From NCBI RefSeq assembly GCF_014203235.1, contig NZ_JACHIN010000008.1, positions 112,464 through 176,463 on the forward strand: a stretch of 64,000 nt of DNA. Reading direction: 5' to 3'. This document shows, one piece after another, positions 50,867-57,966 of this stretch. This stretch comes from Nonomuraea endophytica (GTDB lineage Bacteria > Actinomycetota > Actinomycetes > Streptosporangiales > Streptosporangiaceae). Each line of letters starts with the position of its first letter. Position 1 is the first letter of the stretch. The notes under the pieces are model-generated. The model saw only the letters and a list, made by a program, of their open reading frames with translations. It searched no databases and was not told where the DNA came from. The translations under genes were made by a program, and so were the position numbers.

Positions 50867-51604
50867 ATGAGCAACAGCTCGGTGCAGTCGGTGGATCGGG
50901 CCATCGCGATCCTGGAGATCCTCGCCAGCAAGGGCGCCACCCGGGTGACGGACCTTGCGGTGGAGCTGGACGTGCACAAGTCCACCGCCTTCCGCCTGCT
51001 CAACGCCCTCGAACAGGGCGGCCTGGTCGAGCAGAGCGGCGATCGCGGGCGCTACCGGCTCGGGTTCGGGGTGGTCAGGCTGGCCGGGGCGGCCACCGCG
51101 CAGCTCGACCTGTCCAAGGAGAGCCGGGAGGTCTGCCGCCGCCTGGCCGAGGACGTCGGCGAGACGGTCAACCTCGCGGTCCCCCAGGACGGCCACGCCG
51201 TCAACATCAGCCAGGTACGCGGCCCGTCGGCCATCAGCGGACACAACTGGGTGGGCCAGCGCACCCCCGCCCACGCCACCTCCAGCGGCAAGGTCCTGCT
51301 GGCCTTCGGCGCGCTGCCGCTCCCCCGCGAGCTGGTGCGCTACACGCCCGCCACGATCGTCACCGTGGAGGGCCTCGGCCTGGCGGAGATCAGGGAGCGC
51401 GGCTGGGCGGGCACGGTCGAGGAGCTGGAGGTGGGCCTGAACGCGGTGGCCGCGCCGGTGCGGGGCTCGGACGGTTCGGTGGTGGCCGCGGTCAGCGCGT
51501 CGGGACCGTCGTACCGGCTGACCGCCGGGCGCCTGCCGGAGGTCGGCGCGATCCTGGCGGCCGGTGCCCGCGAGATCAGTCAGCGCATCGGCTATTACCG
51601 TTGA
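50867..51604 (+). CDS. IclR-family transcriptional regulator
   Basis: 245 residues from ATG 50867; TAGTGT (50855-50860) lies 6 nt upstream with no ribosome binding site, so probably leaderless. HTH: DLAVELDVHKSTAFRLLNAL. Effector domain: GETVNLAVPQDGHAVNISQV, HATSSGKVLLAFG and LEVGLNAVAAPVRGSDGSVV. This sub-type is found beside glycine-betaine/sarcosine catabolism genes in actinobacteria; the sarcosine oxidase genes lie 8 kb downstream, so a role there is possible but unproven. Confidence 0.88.
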   Translation: MSNSSVQSVDRAIAILEILASKGATRVTDLAVELDVHKSTAFRLLNALEQGGLVEQSGDRGRYRLGFGVVRLAGAATAQLDLSKESREVCRRLAEDVGETVNLAVPQDGHAVNISQVRGPSAISGHNWVGQRTPAHATSSGKVLLAFGALPLPRELVRYTPATIVTVEGLGLAEIRERGWAGTVEELEVGLNAVAAPVRGSDGSVVAAVSASGPSYRLTAGRLPEVGAILAAGAREISQRIGYYR

Positions 51605-51607
51605 GGC

Positions 51608-51820
51608 ATGTGTAGAAGCATCAAGACGCTGCGCCCGCCGTACACCGAAGACGTGACCGAGGAGGACGTGCGGGCCGCGGCGCTGCAGTTCGTGCGCAAG
51701 ATCTCGGGATTTCGCGCGCCCGCCGCGCACAACGCGGAGGCCTTCGACCGCGCCGTGGAGTCGATCACCCAGGCCTCCGAGGAACTCCTCAGCTCCCTCC
51801 AGGTCCGCGGAGCTCGCTGA
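51608..51820 (+). CDS. DUF2277 family protein
   Basis: 70 residues, 3 nt after the IclR stop. The family signature MCRSIKTL at the start and AALQFVRKISGFRAPAAHN in the middle are clear. DUF2277 proteins are small, cytoplasmic and of unknown function; the conserved N-terminal Cys and Arg/Lys-rich strand might bind a metal or nucleic acid. Likely co-transcribed with the regulator. Confidence 0.88.
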   Translation: MCRSIKTLRPPYTEDVTEEDVRAAALQFVRKISGFRAPAAHNAEAFDRAVESITQASEELLSSLQVRGAR

Positions 51821-51824
51821 AACG

Positions 51825-51838
51825 GCCTGTTGACAGGC
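51825..51838. other. Small palindrome after the DUF2277 gene
   Basis: GCCTGT-TG-ACAGGC, perfect 6-bp arms, 5 nt after the DUF2277 stop. It includes TTGACA at 51830-51835, so it may be a -35 box within an operator for the following protease gene; a weak terminator is the alternative. Confidence 0.35.
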
Positions 51839-51892
51839 TCCCTCAGCGAGGGGAACGTCCCCGGTGTAACCCCCATCGGGAGGGAGCCCCCC

Positions 51893-53806
51893 ATGATCAG
51901 CGGGCTGTACCAGGGCCAGAACGGCGACTCGCGGCTGGAGCTGAGGGTCGACGTCGACGGAGCACGACCCACCGGACGGGTCAGCGGCGACCTGTTCTCG
52001 GTGGCCGGGGCGACCACCTCGTACGTGGGCTCCTTCCGCGTCGACCAGCCGAGCACCCAGGCCGAGACCGACAAGACCCGGGTCTGGGGGTCGGGCCGGT
52101 TCACCTACAGCGTTCCCACCAGGAGCGTCAGCATCACGGTCACCGATGAGGGCGCGTCGGCGCACGTGGGCGGGGACGACTTCCAGCTCGCCTACGTCTC
52201 GCCGTACTTCCGCACGGTCCTCCTGGAGCAGGACTCGGTGGTCGGGGCGGCGCCGTTCGTGTCGTACGACACGGGGTCGCTGCCGGGCCCGACCGGCTCG
52301 CCCGCGCGTGAGCTCAGCGTGCCCGCCGCCTACGCGGAGGCCGGGATCGAGCTGCGCGTCACCGACCCGGGCAGGGTGCCCACCGGCGGCGAGGGCGCCG
52401 ACCTGGCCTGGGACGACGCCGAGCTGCATCATGCGATGACAACCCAGTTCAGCAGGTACGGCGACGCCGCCGCCTGGCGGGTCTGGCTGCTGGTGGCCAG
52501 CAAGCACGTGGGCGGCTACCGGGGCATCATGTTCGACTACAACGACGGCTTCCAGCGTCAGGGCGCGGCCGTCTTCTACGACGCCATCCAGGGAGAGAGC
52601 CCGCAGGCGCAACGCGCCCAGCTCCGCACGTACGTCCACGAACTGGGGCACGCCTTCAACCTGCTGCACTCCTGGCAGAAGAACCTGGCAACGCCGCCCC
52701 AGCCGCTGGGCCCGAACGGCGGCTTCGGCGACCTGTCGTGGATGAACTACGTGCAGAACTACCGCCCCGGCGGGGAGCAGGGCTACTGGTCGGCCTTCCC
52801 GTTCCAGTTCACCGACGTGGAGCTGATCCACCTGCGCCACGGCTTCTTCCGCGACGTGGCGATGGGCGCCAACGCGTTCGGCACCGGCGCCGCCGAGATC
52901 GACCCGTTCGAGCAGCCCGTCATGGACCAGTCGGGGCTGCGGCTGGAGCTGCGGGCCAAGGAGTCGTTCGGCTTCGGCGAGCCGGTCGTGGTGGAGCTGA
53001 AGCTCGGCGTCACGGGCGAGGCGCGGACCACGCACAGCCACCTGCATCCGGACACGGAGTTCACGCAGGTCTGCATCACGCAGCCGGGCGGCCGCACGGT
53101 CGTCTACCGCCCGATGATGCGCCATTGCGTGGACGCCTCGCCGGACATCCGCCTGGACGAGAACAACCCGGCCGTCTACCGCAGCGCCTACATCGGCCAC
53201 GGCCGCGACGGCCACTACTTCCAGCAGCCGGGCGAGTACCAGGTGCGCGCCCAGTACATCGCGGGCGACGGCTCGCGCATCGTCTCCAACGTCCGCGCGG
53301 TCAGGGTCGGCTACCCGGTCTCCGCCGACGACCACCGGGTGGCCGAGCTGATGCTGGGCGAGGAGCAGGGCAAGCTGTTCTCGCTGCTCGGCTCCGACTC
53401 GCCGGCGCTGCGCTCGGGCAACGACGCGCTGGACGAGGTGATCTCCCGGTACGGCTCGCACCCCCTGTCCGTCTACGCCCGGATGGTGAAGGGGCTCAAC
53501 GCGGAGCGGGAGTTCAAGGACCTGACCCCGGCCAAGAACCTGCGCATCCGCCCGCCGGACACCAAGGAGAGCATCGAGCAGCTCGGCGTGGTCGTCAGGG
53601 ACGCCTCGATCGACAACATCACGCTCAACATGGTCATGCGGCGCCTGGCCCGCGCCGAGGCCCGCCAGGGCGACCTGGCCCAGGCGCACGCGGTCATGGA
53701 CACGATGATCGCGACCTTCGAGGCCAAGAACCTGAACCCGGTCGTGATGCGGCAGATCCGCCGCCAGGCGGAGCTGACCAAGGCGGCGCTGAGCGCGGAA
53801 GGCTAG
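51893..53806 (+). CDS. Metzincin-like zinc protease without signal peptide
   Basis: 637 residues from ATG 51893 (GGGAGG 8 nt upstream). The zinc motif is HELGHAFNLLH (H249, E250, H253, H259), that is HExxHxxNxxH with Asn where metzincins usually have Gly. About 25 residues later SWMNY (M284) fits the Met-turn. The N-terminal 150 residues are beta-rich. After the catalytic part comes a beta domain (LRLELRAKESFGFGEPVVVE) and an alpha-helical C-terminus (MVMRRLARAEARQGDLAQAH). No signal peptide or membrane helix, odd for this class, so it may act inside the cell or leave by another route. Confidence 0.72.
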   Translation: MISGLYQGQNGDSRLELRVDVDGARPTGRVSGDLFSVAGATTSYVGSFRVDQPSTQAETDKTRVWGSGRFTYSVPTRSVSITVTDEGASAHVGGDDFQLAYVSPYFRTVLLEQDSVVGAAPFVSYDTGSLPGPTGSPARELSVPAAYAEAGIELRVTDPGRVPTGGEGADLAWDDAELHHAMTTQFSRYGDAAAWRVWLLVASKHVGGYRGIMFDYNDGFQRQGAAVFYDAIQGESPQAQRAQLRTYVHELGHAFNLLHSWQKNLATPPQPLGPNGGFGDLSWMNYVQNYRPGGEQGYWSAFPFQFTDVELIHLRHGFFRDVAMGANAFGTGAAEIDPFEQPVMDQSGLRLELRAKESFGFGEPVVVELKLGVTGEARTTHSHLHPDTEFTQVCITQPGGRTVVYRPMMRHCVDASPDIRLDENNPAVYRSAYIGHGRDGHYFQQPGEYQVRAQYIAGDGSRIVSNVRAVRVGYPVSADDHRVAELMLGEEQGKLFSLLGSDSPALRSGNDALDEVISRYGSHPLSVYARMVKGLNAEREFKDLTPAKNLRIRPPDTKESIEQLGVVVRDASIDNITLNMVMRRLARAEARQGDLAQAHAVMDTMIATFEAKNLNPVVMRQIRRQAELTKAALSAEG

Positions 53807-54210
53807 ATGACCGGCCGGCCGTTCTGGCAGCGGACCACGACCTCGACGTCCTCGCCTTCCTCCCGGTCGAACTCGACCGTCAGGGAGGGGGCGGGGCCGG
53901 GCTCGGGGTCGTCGACGGAGTAGCCCTGGAAGGGGCTCCAGTTGCGGAGGCTGACCTGCGCGGCCGTGCAGGTGGCGATGACGGTGCCTCCGGCCGTCCT
54001 GATCACCTTGCCGCCGCCGGTCGGCGCGGGGGTGGCGGCTCCGGTGGAGGTTCCTGAGGGCAGGGTGGCGAGCGCGGAGCGAGCTTCTGCCTGTGTCATG
54101 ACATTTCCGGACTGGCCGGTGAGGACGCCGCCCAGGAGCCCCAGCACCGCCACCGCCGCCCCGGCAGCCGCCAGCGCGACCACCGCCCATGCCAGCATCA
54201 GTCTCTTCAC
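53803..54210 (-). CDS. Membrane-anchored or secreted protein, unknown
   Basis: 135 residues. An N-terminal hydrophobic helix (LAWAVVALAAAGAAVAVLGL) is a signal anchor, followed by a Thr/Pro/Gly linker (PSGTSTGAATPAPTGGGK) and a small beta domain with two cysteines (IATCTAAQVSLRNWSPF and EVVVRCQNGR), likely disulfide-bonded outside. Family not recognised. It shares its 51-bp upstream region, which contains the direct repeat at 54231-54252, with the response-regulator gene and may be under its control. Its stop overlaps the protease stop by 4 bp. Confidence 0.7.
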   Translation of the reverse strand: MKRLMLAWAVVALAAAGAAVAVLGLLGGVLTGQSGNVMTQAEARSALATLPSGTSTGAATPAPTGGGKVIRTAGGTVIATCTAAQVSLRNWSPFQGYSVDDPEPGPAPSLTVEFDREEGEDVEVVVRCQNGRPVI

Positions 54211-54230
54211 GGCCCCAACACTCCCCCAAC

Positions 54231-54252
54231 CAGGTCTAACGCCAGGTTAACG
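54231..54252. promoter_or_regulatory. Direct-repeat binding site for the response regulator
   Basis: CAGGTCTAACG (54231-54241) and CAGGTTAACG (54243-54252) are tandem half-sites 12 bp apart, the usual spacing for OmpR/PhoB-type dimers. The site lies 10 bp before the ATG of the regulator gene and in the promoter region of the divergent gene. Confidence 0.6.
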
Positions 54253-54261
54253 TGGAGTTAT

Positions 54262-54942
54262 ATGGCCTCCATCCTCCTCATCGAGGACGACGTGACCATC
54301 CGCACCGCCCTGACCAGGGGCCTGCGCGAGCTGGGTCACGCCGTCTCCTCCTCGTCCACCGCCCTCGACGGCCTGCGCCTGGCCGTGCAGGACCGTCCCG
54401 ACCTGGTCGTGCTCGACCTCGGCCTGCCCGACCTGGACGGCCGCGAGCTGCTGCGCATGCTGCGCTCGGTCAGCCAGGTGCCGGTGATCGTGGCCACGGC
54501 GCGCGACGGCGACGCCGAGATGGTCCCGGTCCTCGACGCGGGCGCCGACGACTACGTGGTCAAGCCGTTCAGCGCGACGCAGCTCAACGCCCGGGTCAAG
54601 GCGGTGCTGCGCCGTACCGCCGAAGACCGCCCTGACGCGTCGGTGAAGGTCGGCGGGCTGAGCGTGGATCCGCGATCGCGGGTGGCCTCGCTCGACGGGA
54701 CGGCGCTGGACCTGACGCCGCGGGAGTTCGACGTGCTGCACTACCTGGCCGCCCGCGCGGGCGAGGTGGTCTCCAAGCGCGAGCTGCTCACGGAGGTCTG
54801 GCAGCTCCCGTACGGCGGCGCCGACAAGACCGTCGACGTCCACCTGTCGTGGCTGCGCAGGAAACTCGGCGAGACCGCCTCGGCACCCCGTTACCTCCAC
54901 ACCGTGCGCGGCGTCGGCGTCAAGCTGGTCGGGCCCGCGTGA
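54262..54942 (+). CDS. OmpR/PhoB-family response regulator
   Basis: 226 residues. Receiver domain with acidic pocket EDD (residues 8-10), phospho-acceptor D52 (LDLGLPDLDGRELL), T/A79 region VATARDGD and K101 (VVKPF). C-terminal winged helix: LTPREFDVLHYLAARAGEVV, TVDVHLSWLRRKLG and TVRGVGVKLV. Overlaps the kinase gene (GTGA). Probably autoregulated through the direct repeat at 54231-54252. Confidence 0.93.
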   Translation: MASILLIEDDVTIRTALTRGLRELGHAVSSSSTALDGLRLAVQDRPDLVVLDLGLPDLDGRELLRMLRSVSQVPVIVATARDGDAEMVPVLDAGADDYVVKPFSATQLNARVKAVLRRTAEDRPDASVKVGGLSVDPRSRVASLDGTALDLTPREFDVLHYLAARAGEVVSKRELLTEVWQLPYGGADKTVDVHLSWLRRKLGETASAPRYLHTVRGVGVKLVGPA

Positions 54943-56177
54943 GGCGCTGGCTGGGGCTGCTGGTGGCGGCCACGACGTCGGTGGTGCTGATCGCGCTGCT
55001 GGTGCCGATGGCGCTGCTGATCCGCTCGGTGGCCGAGAACGGCGCCATGGCGCGGGCCACCAGCGCGGCCGAGTCGGTGGTCGTGGCGGTGGGCACGCCG
55101 GACCTGGAGCTGGCCGTGGAGCGGGTGCCGGCGCCCGTGTCGGTGTTCCTGCCGGACGGGCGGGTGGTGGGCGCGCGGGCGCGGGAGTCGGACGCGGTCC
55201 GGCTGGCGCGCGCGGGGCGCAGCGTGACCGCGGAGGCGGCGGGCGGCAGGGAGGTCCTGGTCTCGGTCAGGTCCGCGCAGGGCCCGGTGGTGATCCGGGT
55301 GTTCGTGAGCGACGCGGAGCTGTTCGCGGGCGTGCGGGAGGCGTGGCTGGCGCTGCTGCTGCTCGGTCTGGCGCTGGTGGTGCTGGGGATCGTGCTGGCC
55401 GACCGGCTGGCGGTGCGGGTGACGCGGCCGGTGGACGAGCTGGCGCGGGTCTCCCACCGGCTGGCCGGAGGCGACCTGGAGGCTCGGGCGGAGCCGGGCG
55501 GGCCGCCCGAGGTGGAGTCGGTGGGCCTGGCGCTCAACCACCTCGCGGGCCGGATCGGCGACCTGCTCGCCATCGAGCGCGAGTCGGTGGCCGACCTGTC
55601 ACACCGCCTGCGCACGCCGCTGACCGGTCTGCGGCTGGACGCCGAGTCGCTGCGCGACCCGGAGGAGGCCGCTCGCATCGGCGAGCGCGCTGACGCCCTG
55701 GAGCGCGCGGTGAACGCCGTCATCACCGAGGCCCGCGGCCGCACGGGCGTGCGGCCGCCGCGCGCCTCGTGCGACGCGACGGCGGTGGTGGGCGATCGGG
55801 TGCGGTTCTGGGCGGTGCTGGCCGAGGATCAGGAGCGCGCCTTCACGGTCGAACTGCCCGGCGGGCCGCTGGAGGTCGCGGTGGGCGCGGCGGAGCTGGC
55901 GGCGGGCGTGGACGCGCTGCTGGGCAACGTCTTCGCCCACACCCCCGAGGGAGTCGCCTTCTCCGTACGGCTCGCGCCGCACGACAAGGGCGCCGCCCTG
56001 ACCGTCGCCGACGAGGGCCCCGGTTTCCCGCCCGAGCTGCAGGAACGCGGCTCCAGCGCGGGCGGCTCCACCGGACTGGGCCTGGACATCGCCCGCCGTA
56101 CGGCCGAGTCGTCGGGCGGCGCGATGACGGTGTCGAGGGCCTCGGTCGAGCTGATACTCGGGTTAACCCAGCCTTAG
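54939..56177 (+). CDS. Sensor histidine kinase
   Basis: 412 residues from GTG 54939. Two membrane helices (residues about 4-28 and 130-152) frame a small extracytoplasmic sensor of about 100 residues with no known domain. HAMP (LADRLAVRVTRPVDELARVS), dimerisation box ADLSHRLRTPLTGL with H222, then N box VDALLGNVFAHTPEG, G1 DEGPGFP and G2 GSTGLGLDIA. The F box is poorly defined. Phosphorylates the upstream regulator. The stimulus is unknown. Confidence 0.92.
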   Translation: MRRWLGLLVAATTSVVLIALLVPMALLIRSVAENGAMARATSAAESVVVAVGTPDLELAVERVPAPVSVFLPDGRVVGARARESDAVRLARAGRSVTAEAAGGREVLVSVRSAQGPVVIRVFVSDAELFAGVREAWLALLLLGLALVVLGIVLADRLAVRVTRPVDELARVSHRLAGGDLEARAEPGGPPEVESVGLALNHLAGRIGDLLAIERESVADLSHRLRTPLTGLRLDAESLRDPEEAARIGERADALERAVNAVITEARGRTGVRPPRASCDATAVVGDRVRFWAVLAEDQERAFTVELPGGPLEVAVGAAELAAGVDALLGNVFAHTPEGVAFSVRLAPHDKGAALTVADEGPGFPPELQERGSSAGGSTGLGLDIARRTAESSGGAMTVSRASVELILGLTQP

Positions 56178-56182
56178 GGTTG
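56161..56182. promoter_or_regulatory. Second response-regulator box before the PepSY gene
   Basis: Read on the minus strand, CAACCCTAAGGC-TGGGTTAACC resembles the 54231-54252 site (CAGGTCTAACGC-CAGGTTAACG) at 8 of 12 and 7 of 10 positions. It overlaps the kinase stop codon and lies 42 bp before the PepSY ATG. Confidence 0.45.
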
Positions 56183-56223
56183 CCACAGCGCGGCTTTACC
56201 GTTGATCGCGCTTTTCTTGACCC

Positions 56224-56523
56224 ATGAACATCACCAAGAAGATCGTCATCGCCGGCGCCGGCGCCGTGGTCCTGCTCGCCGGCGGCGGCGTCGCCTACGC
56301 CTCCGTCAACGCCCCCGTGGCCCCGAAGGTCGGGGTCGAGCAGGCCATCGACATCGCCAAGAAGCAGGTCCCCGGCGCCTGGGTGCGCTCGGCCGACCAC
56401 GACGACGACGGCACCTGGGACGTCGAGCTGATCAAGGACGGCACCGAGCACGAGCTGGAGCTGGACGCGGCCAGCGGCAAGGTCCTCAAGAACCGGACCG
56501 AGAAGGCCGACGACGACGACTGA
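56224..56523 (+). CDS. PepSY-domain exported protein
   Basis: 99 residues. N-terminal signal/anchor helix (KIVIAGAGAVVLLAGGGVAY), then one PepSY unit: VGVEQAIDIAKKQVPGAWVR, DVELIKDGTEHELELDAASG, and an Asp-rich end (DDDD). PepSY domains inhibit proteases or sense envelope state and often lie next to two-component genes. It is 46 bp behind the kinase; the intervening box suggests control by the same regulator. Confidence 0.87.
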   Translation: MNITKKIVIAGAGAVVLLAGGGVAYASVNAPVAPKVGVEQAIDIAKKQVPGAWVRSADHDDDGTWDVELIKDGTEHELELDAASGKVLKNRTEKADDDD

Positions 56524-56526
56524 GCC

Positions 56527-57198
56527 TCAGCACCCGTCGAGTACGCGCTCCATGGCGTCCTTCTCCGCGGACGTCACCCAGAGCGCGTACTTGACCTTCA
56601 CGTCGATCTGCCGCGCGATGTAGGCGCATCGGTAGCCCTTGCGCGGCGGTAGCCAGGTGGCCGCGTCGGAGTCGCTCTTCTGGCCGTTGAGCGGCCCGTC
56701 GACGGCCATGAGGTTGAGCGGGTCGTTGGCGAACTCCCTGCGCTTGCCCGCCGCCCACTGCTGGGCGCCCTTCTGCCAGGCGTCGGAGAGGGGGATCACG
56801 TGGTCGATCTGCACGGCCATGCTGGTGTCGTTGCCGCGCTTGAACTTGATCGTCTTGCCGCTGTAGGGGTCGTCGAGCACGCCCGTGAGCACGATGCAGT
56901 CGTGGGTGCCCGCCTTGAACTTTTCCTCGCGCATGTCGCGCTTGAGGATGTCGTTGCGCGTGTCGCAGCCGTTGCGGTCGACGTCGGCCCACGCGGGGCC
57001 GAACTTCTCGCGCTCGAAGCCGGTACGCGGCGCCCGCCCCTTGACCGAGAGCTTGTCCAGCTTCTTCCGGGCGTCTCCCGCCTTGACCGGCGTCGTGGAC
57101 TTGTCGGTCCCTTGCTCCACACCGGCCTGCAAACCTCCGCATCCGGCGGCCAGTGCCGCGACGACGGCCAGCCCGCCCGCGAGACGACGTACGCGCAC
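56527..57198 (-). CDS. Exported HNH endonuclease, DUF1524-type
   Basis: 223 residues from GTG 57198 (GGAGG 5 nt upstream; the frame runs further but lacks this signal). Signal peptide with lipobox-like AALAAGCGG, so probably a surface lipoprotein. The nuclease core is at the C-terminus: VQIDHVIPLSDAWQKGAQQW (H of beta-beta-alpha metal motif), NDPLNLMAVDGPLNGQKSDS and DAATWLPPRKGYRCAYI, the usual DUF1524 pattern. Cys pairs (GCDTR, HDCIV, YRCAY, LDGC) may form disulfides. Secreted nucleases of this type degrade extracellular DNA for nutrients. Confidence 0.87.
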   Translation of the reverse strand: MRVRRLAGGLAVVAALAAGCGGLQAGVEQGTDKSTTPVKAGDARKKLDKLSVKGRAPRTGFEREKFGPAWADVDRNGCDTRNDILKRDMREEKFKAGTHDCIVLTGVLDDPYSGKTIKFKRGNDTSMAVQIDHVIPLSDAWQKGAQQWAAGKRREFANDPLNLMAVDGPLNGQKSDSDAATWLPPRKGYRCAYIARQIDVKVKYALWVTSAEKDAMERVLDGC

Positions 57199-57367
57199 CG
57201 GAACCTCCAGGGTCAAGAATTGGTCAAGCGACTCCCCCTAGAGTCTAAACAGGGCAAATTCCTTCATATCCTGATTTGGCCTTTCAAAAGATCTTGGGAA
57301 CCAAACAGCCGGTGCGGGTGAGAACGGGGTGAAGGGCGCGAACGCGCCCTACGGAAGGAAAGCCCCC

Positions 57368-57391
57368 ATGGAAAGACTCACGCTGTGGTGA
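57368..57391 (+). CDS. Seven-residue leader peptide overlapping the sigma-factor start
   Basis: ATG 57368 is followed by GAA AGA CTC ACG CTG TGG TGA (MERLTLW, stop). AAGGAAAG lies just upstream, a better ribosome binding site than any before the sigma-factor start. The leader's TGG TGA overlaps the two GTG codons at 57385 and 57388, so ribosomes ending on the leader could restart on the sigma gene. Confidence 0.5.
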   Translation: MERLTLW

Positions 57392-57966
57392 GCGCCGCGC
57401 TGTCCGGCCGTCCAACGGCCGACGCCGACGCCGCCGTCATCGCGGAGTCGCTGGCCGAGCCCGATCGTTTCGCCCGCATCTTCGACCTGCACGCGGACGA
57501 GATCCACCGCTACGCCGCCCGGCGGCTCGGCGCCGACCAGGTGAGCCTGGCCGACGACGTGACCGCCGAGACCTTCCTGGTCGCCTTCCGCAAGCGCCGG
57601 AGCTACGACCTCACCCGCCCCGACGCCCGCCCCTGGCTGTACGGCATCGCCGGAAACCTCATCTCCAAGCACCGCCGTACCGAGACCAGGAAGCTCAGGG
57701 CGCTCGCCCGCACGGCCGAGCCGGACGGCGAGGCGTTCGAGCAGCGCAGCGTCGACCGGATGGACGCGGAACGGCTCGGCCCGAGCCTGGCCGCCGCCCT
57801 GGCCAAGCTCGGCGCTGCCGAGCGGGAGCTGCTGTTCCTCCTCACCTGGGCCGAGCTGTCCTACGAGCAGGCGTCGGAGGCGCTGGGCATCCCGGTGGGC
57901 ACCGTGCGCTCGCGCCTGTCACGCACCCGAGCCAAGATCCGCAGCGCCCTGGAAGGCACCCGATGA
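57385..57966 (+). CDS. ECF-type RNA polymerase sigma factor
   Basis: 193 residues from GTG 57385 (GTG 57388 is the alternative). Region 2: FARIFDLHADEIHRYAARRL and DVTAETFLVAFRKRRSYDL, with PWLYGIAGNLISKHRR. Region 4: LLFLLTWAELSYEQASEALG and IPVGTVRSRLSRTRAKIR. It is coupled to the CU044_5270-family gene by an ATGA overlap. That membrane protein takes the place of an anti-sigma factor but has no zinc motif. The GGGAACC at 57295-57301 upstream could be a -35 element of an autoregulated promoter; I do not see a matching -10. Confidence 0.93.
   Translation: MVSAALSGRPTADADAAVIAESLAEPDRFARIFDLHADEIHRYAARRLGADQVSLADDVTAETFLVAFRKRRSYDLTRPDARPWLYGIAGNLISKHRRTETRKLRALARTAEPDGEAFEQRSVDRMDAERLGPSLAAALAKLGAAERELLFLLTWAELSYEQASEALGIPVGTVRSRLSRTRAKIRSALEGTR

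Noticed and set aside
50480..54229. A 1249-codon open frame on the minus strand
   Set aside because: It runs antisense to the IclR, DUF2277 and protease genes, all with clear families; its product is an Arg/His/Gly-rich low-complexity sequence typical of GC-rich shadow frames.
57240..57366. A recognisable ECF autoregulatory promoter
   Set aside because: GGGAACC at 57295-57301 looks like a -35 box, but no matching -10 was found at 15-17 bp, so it was not listed as a feature.
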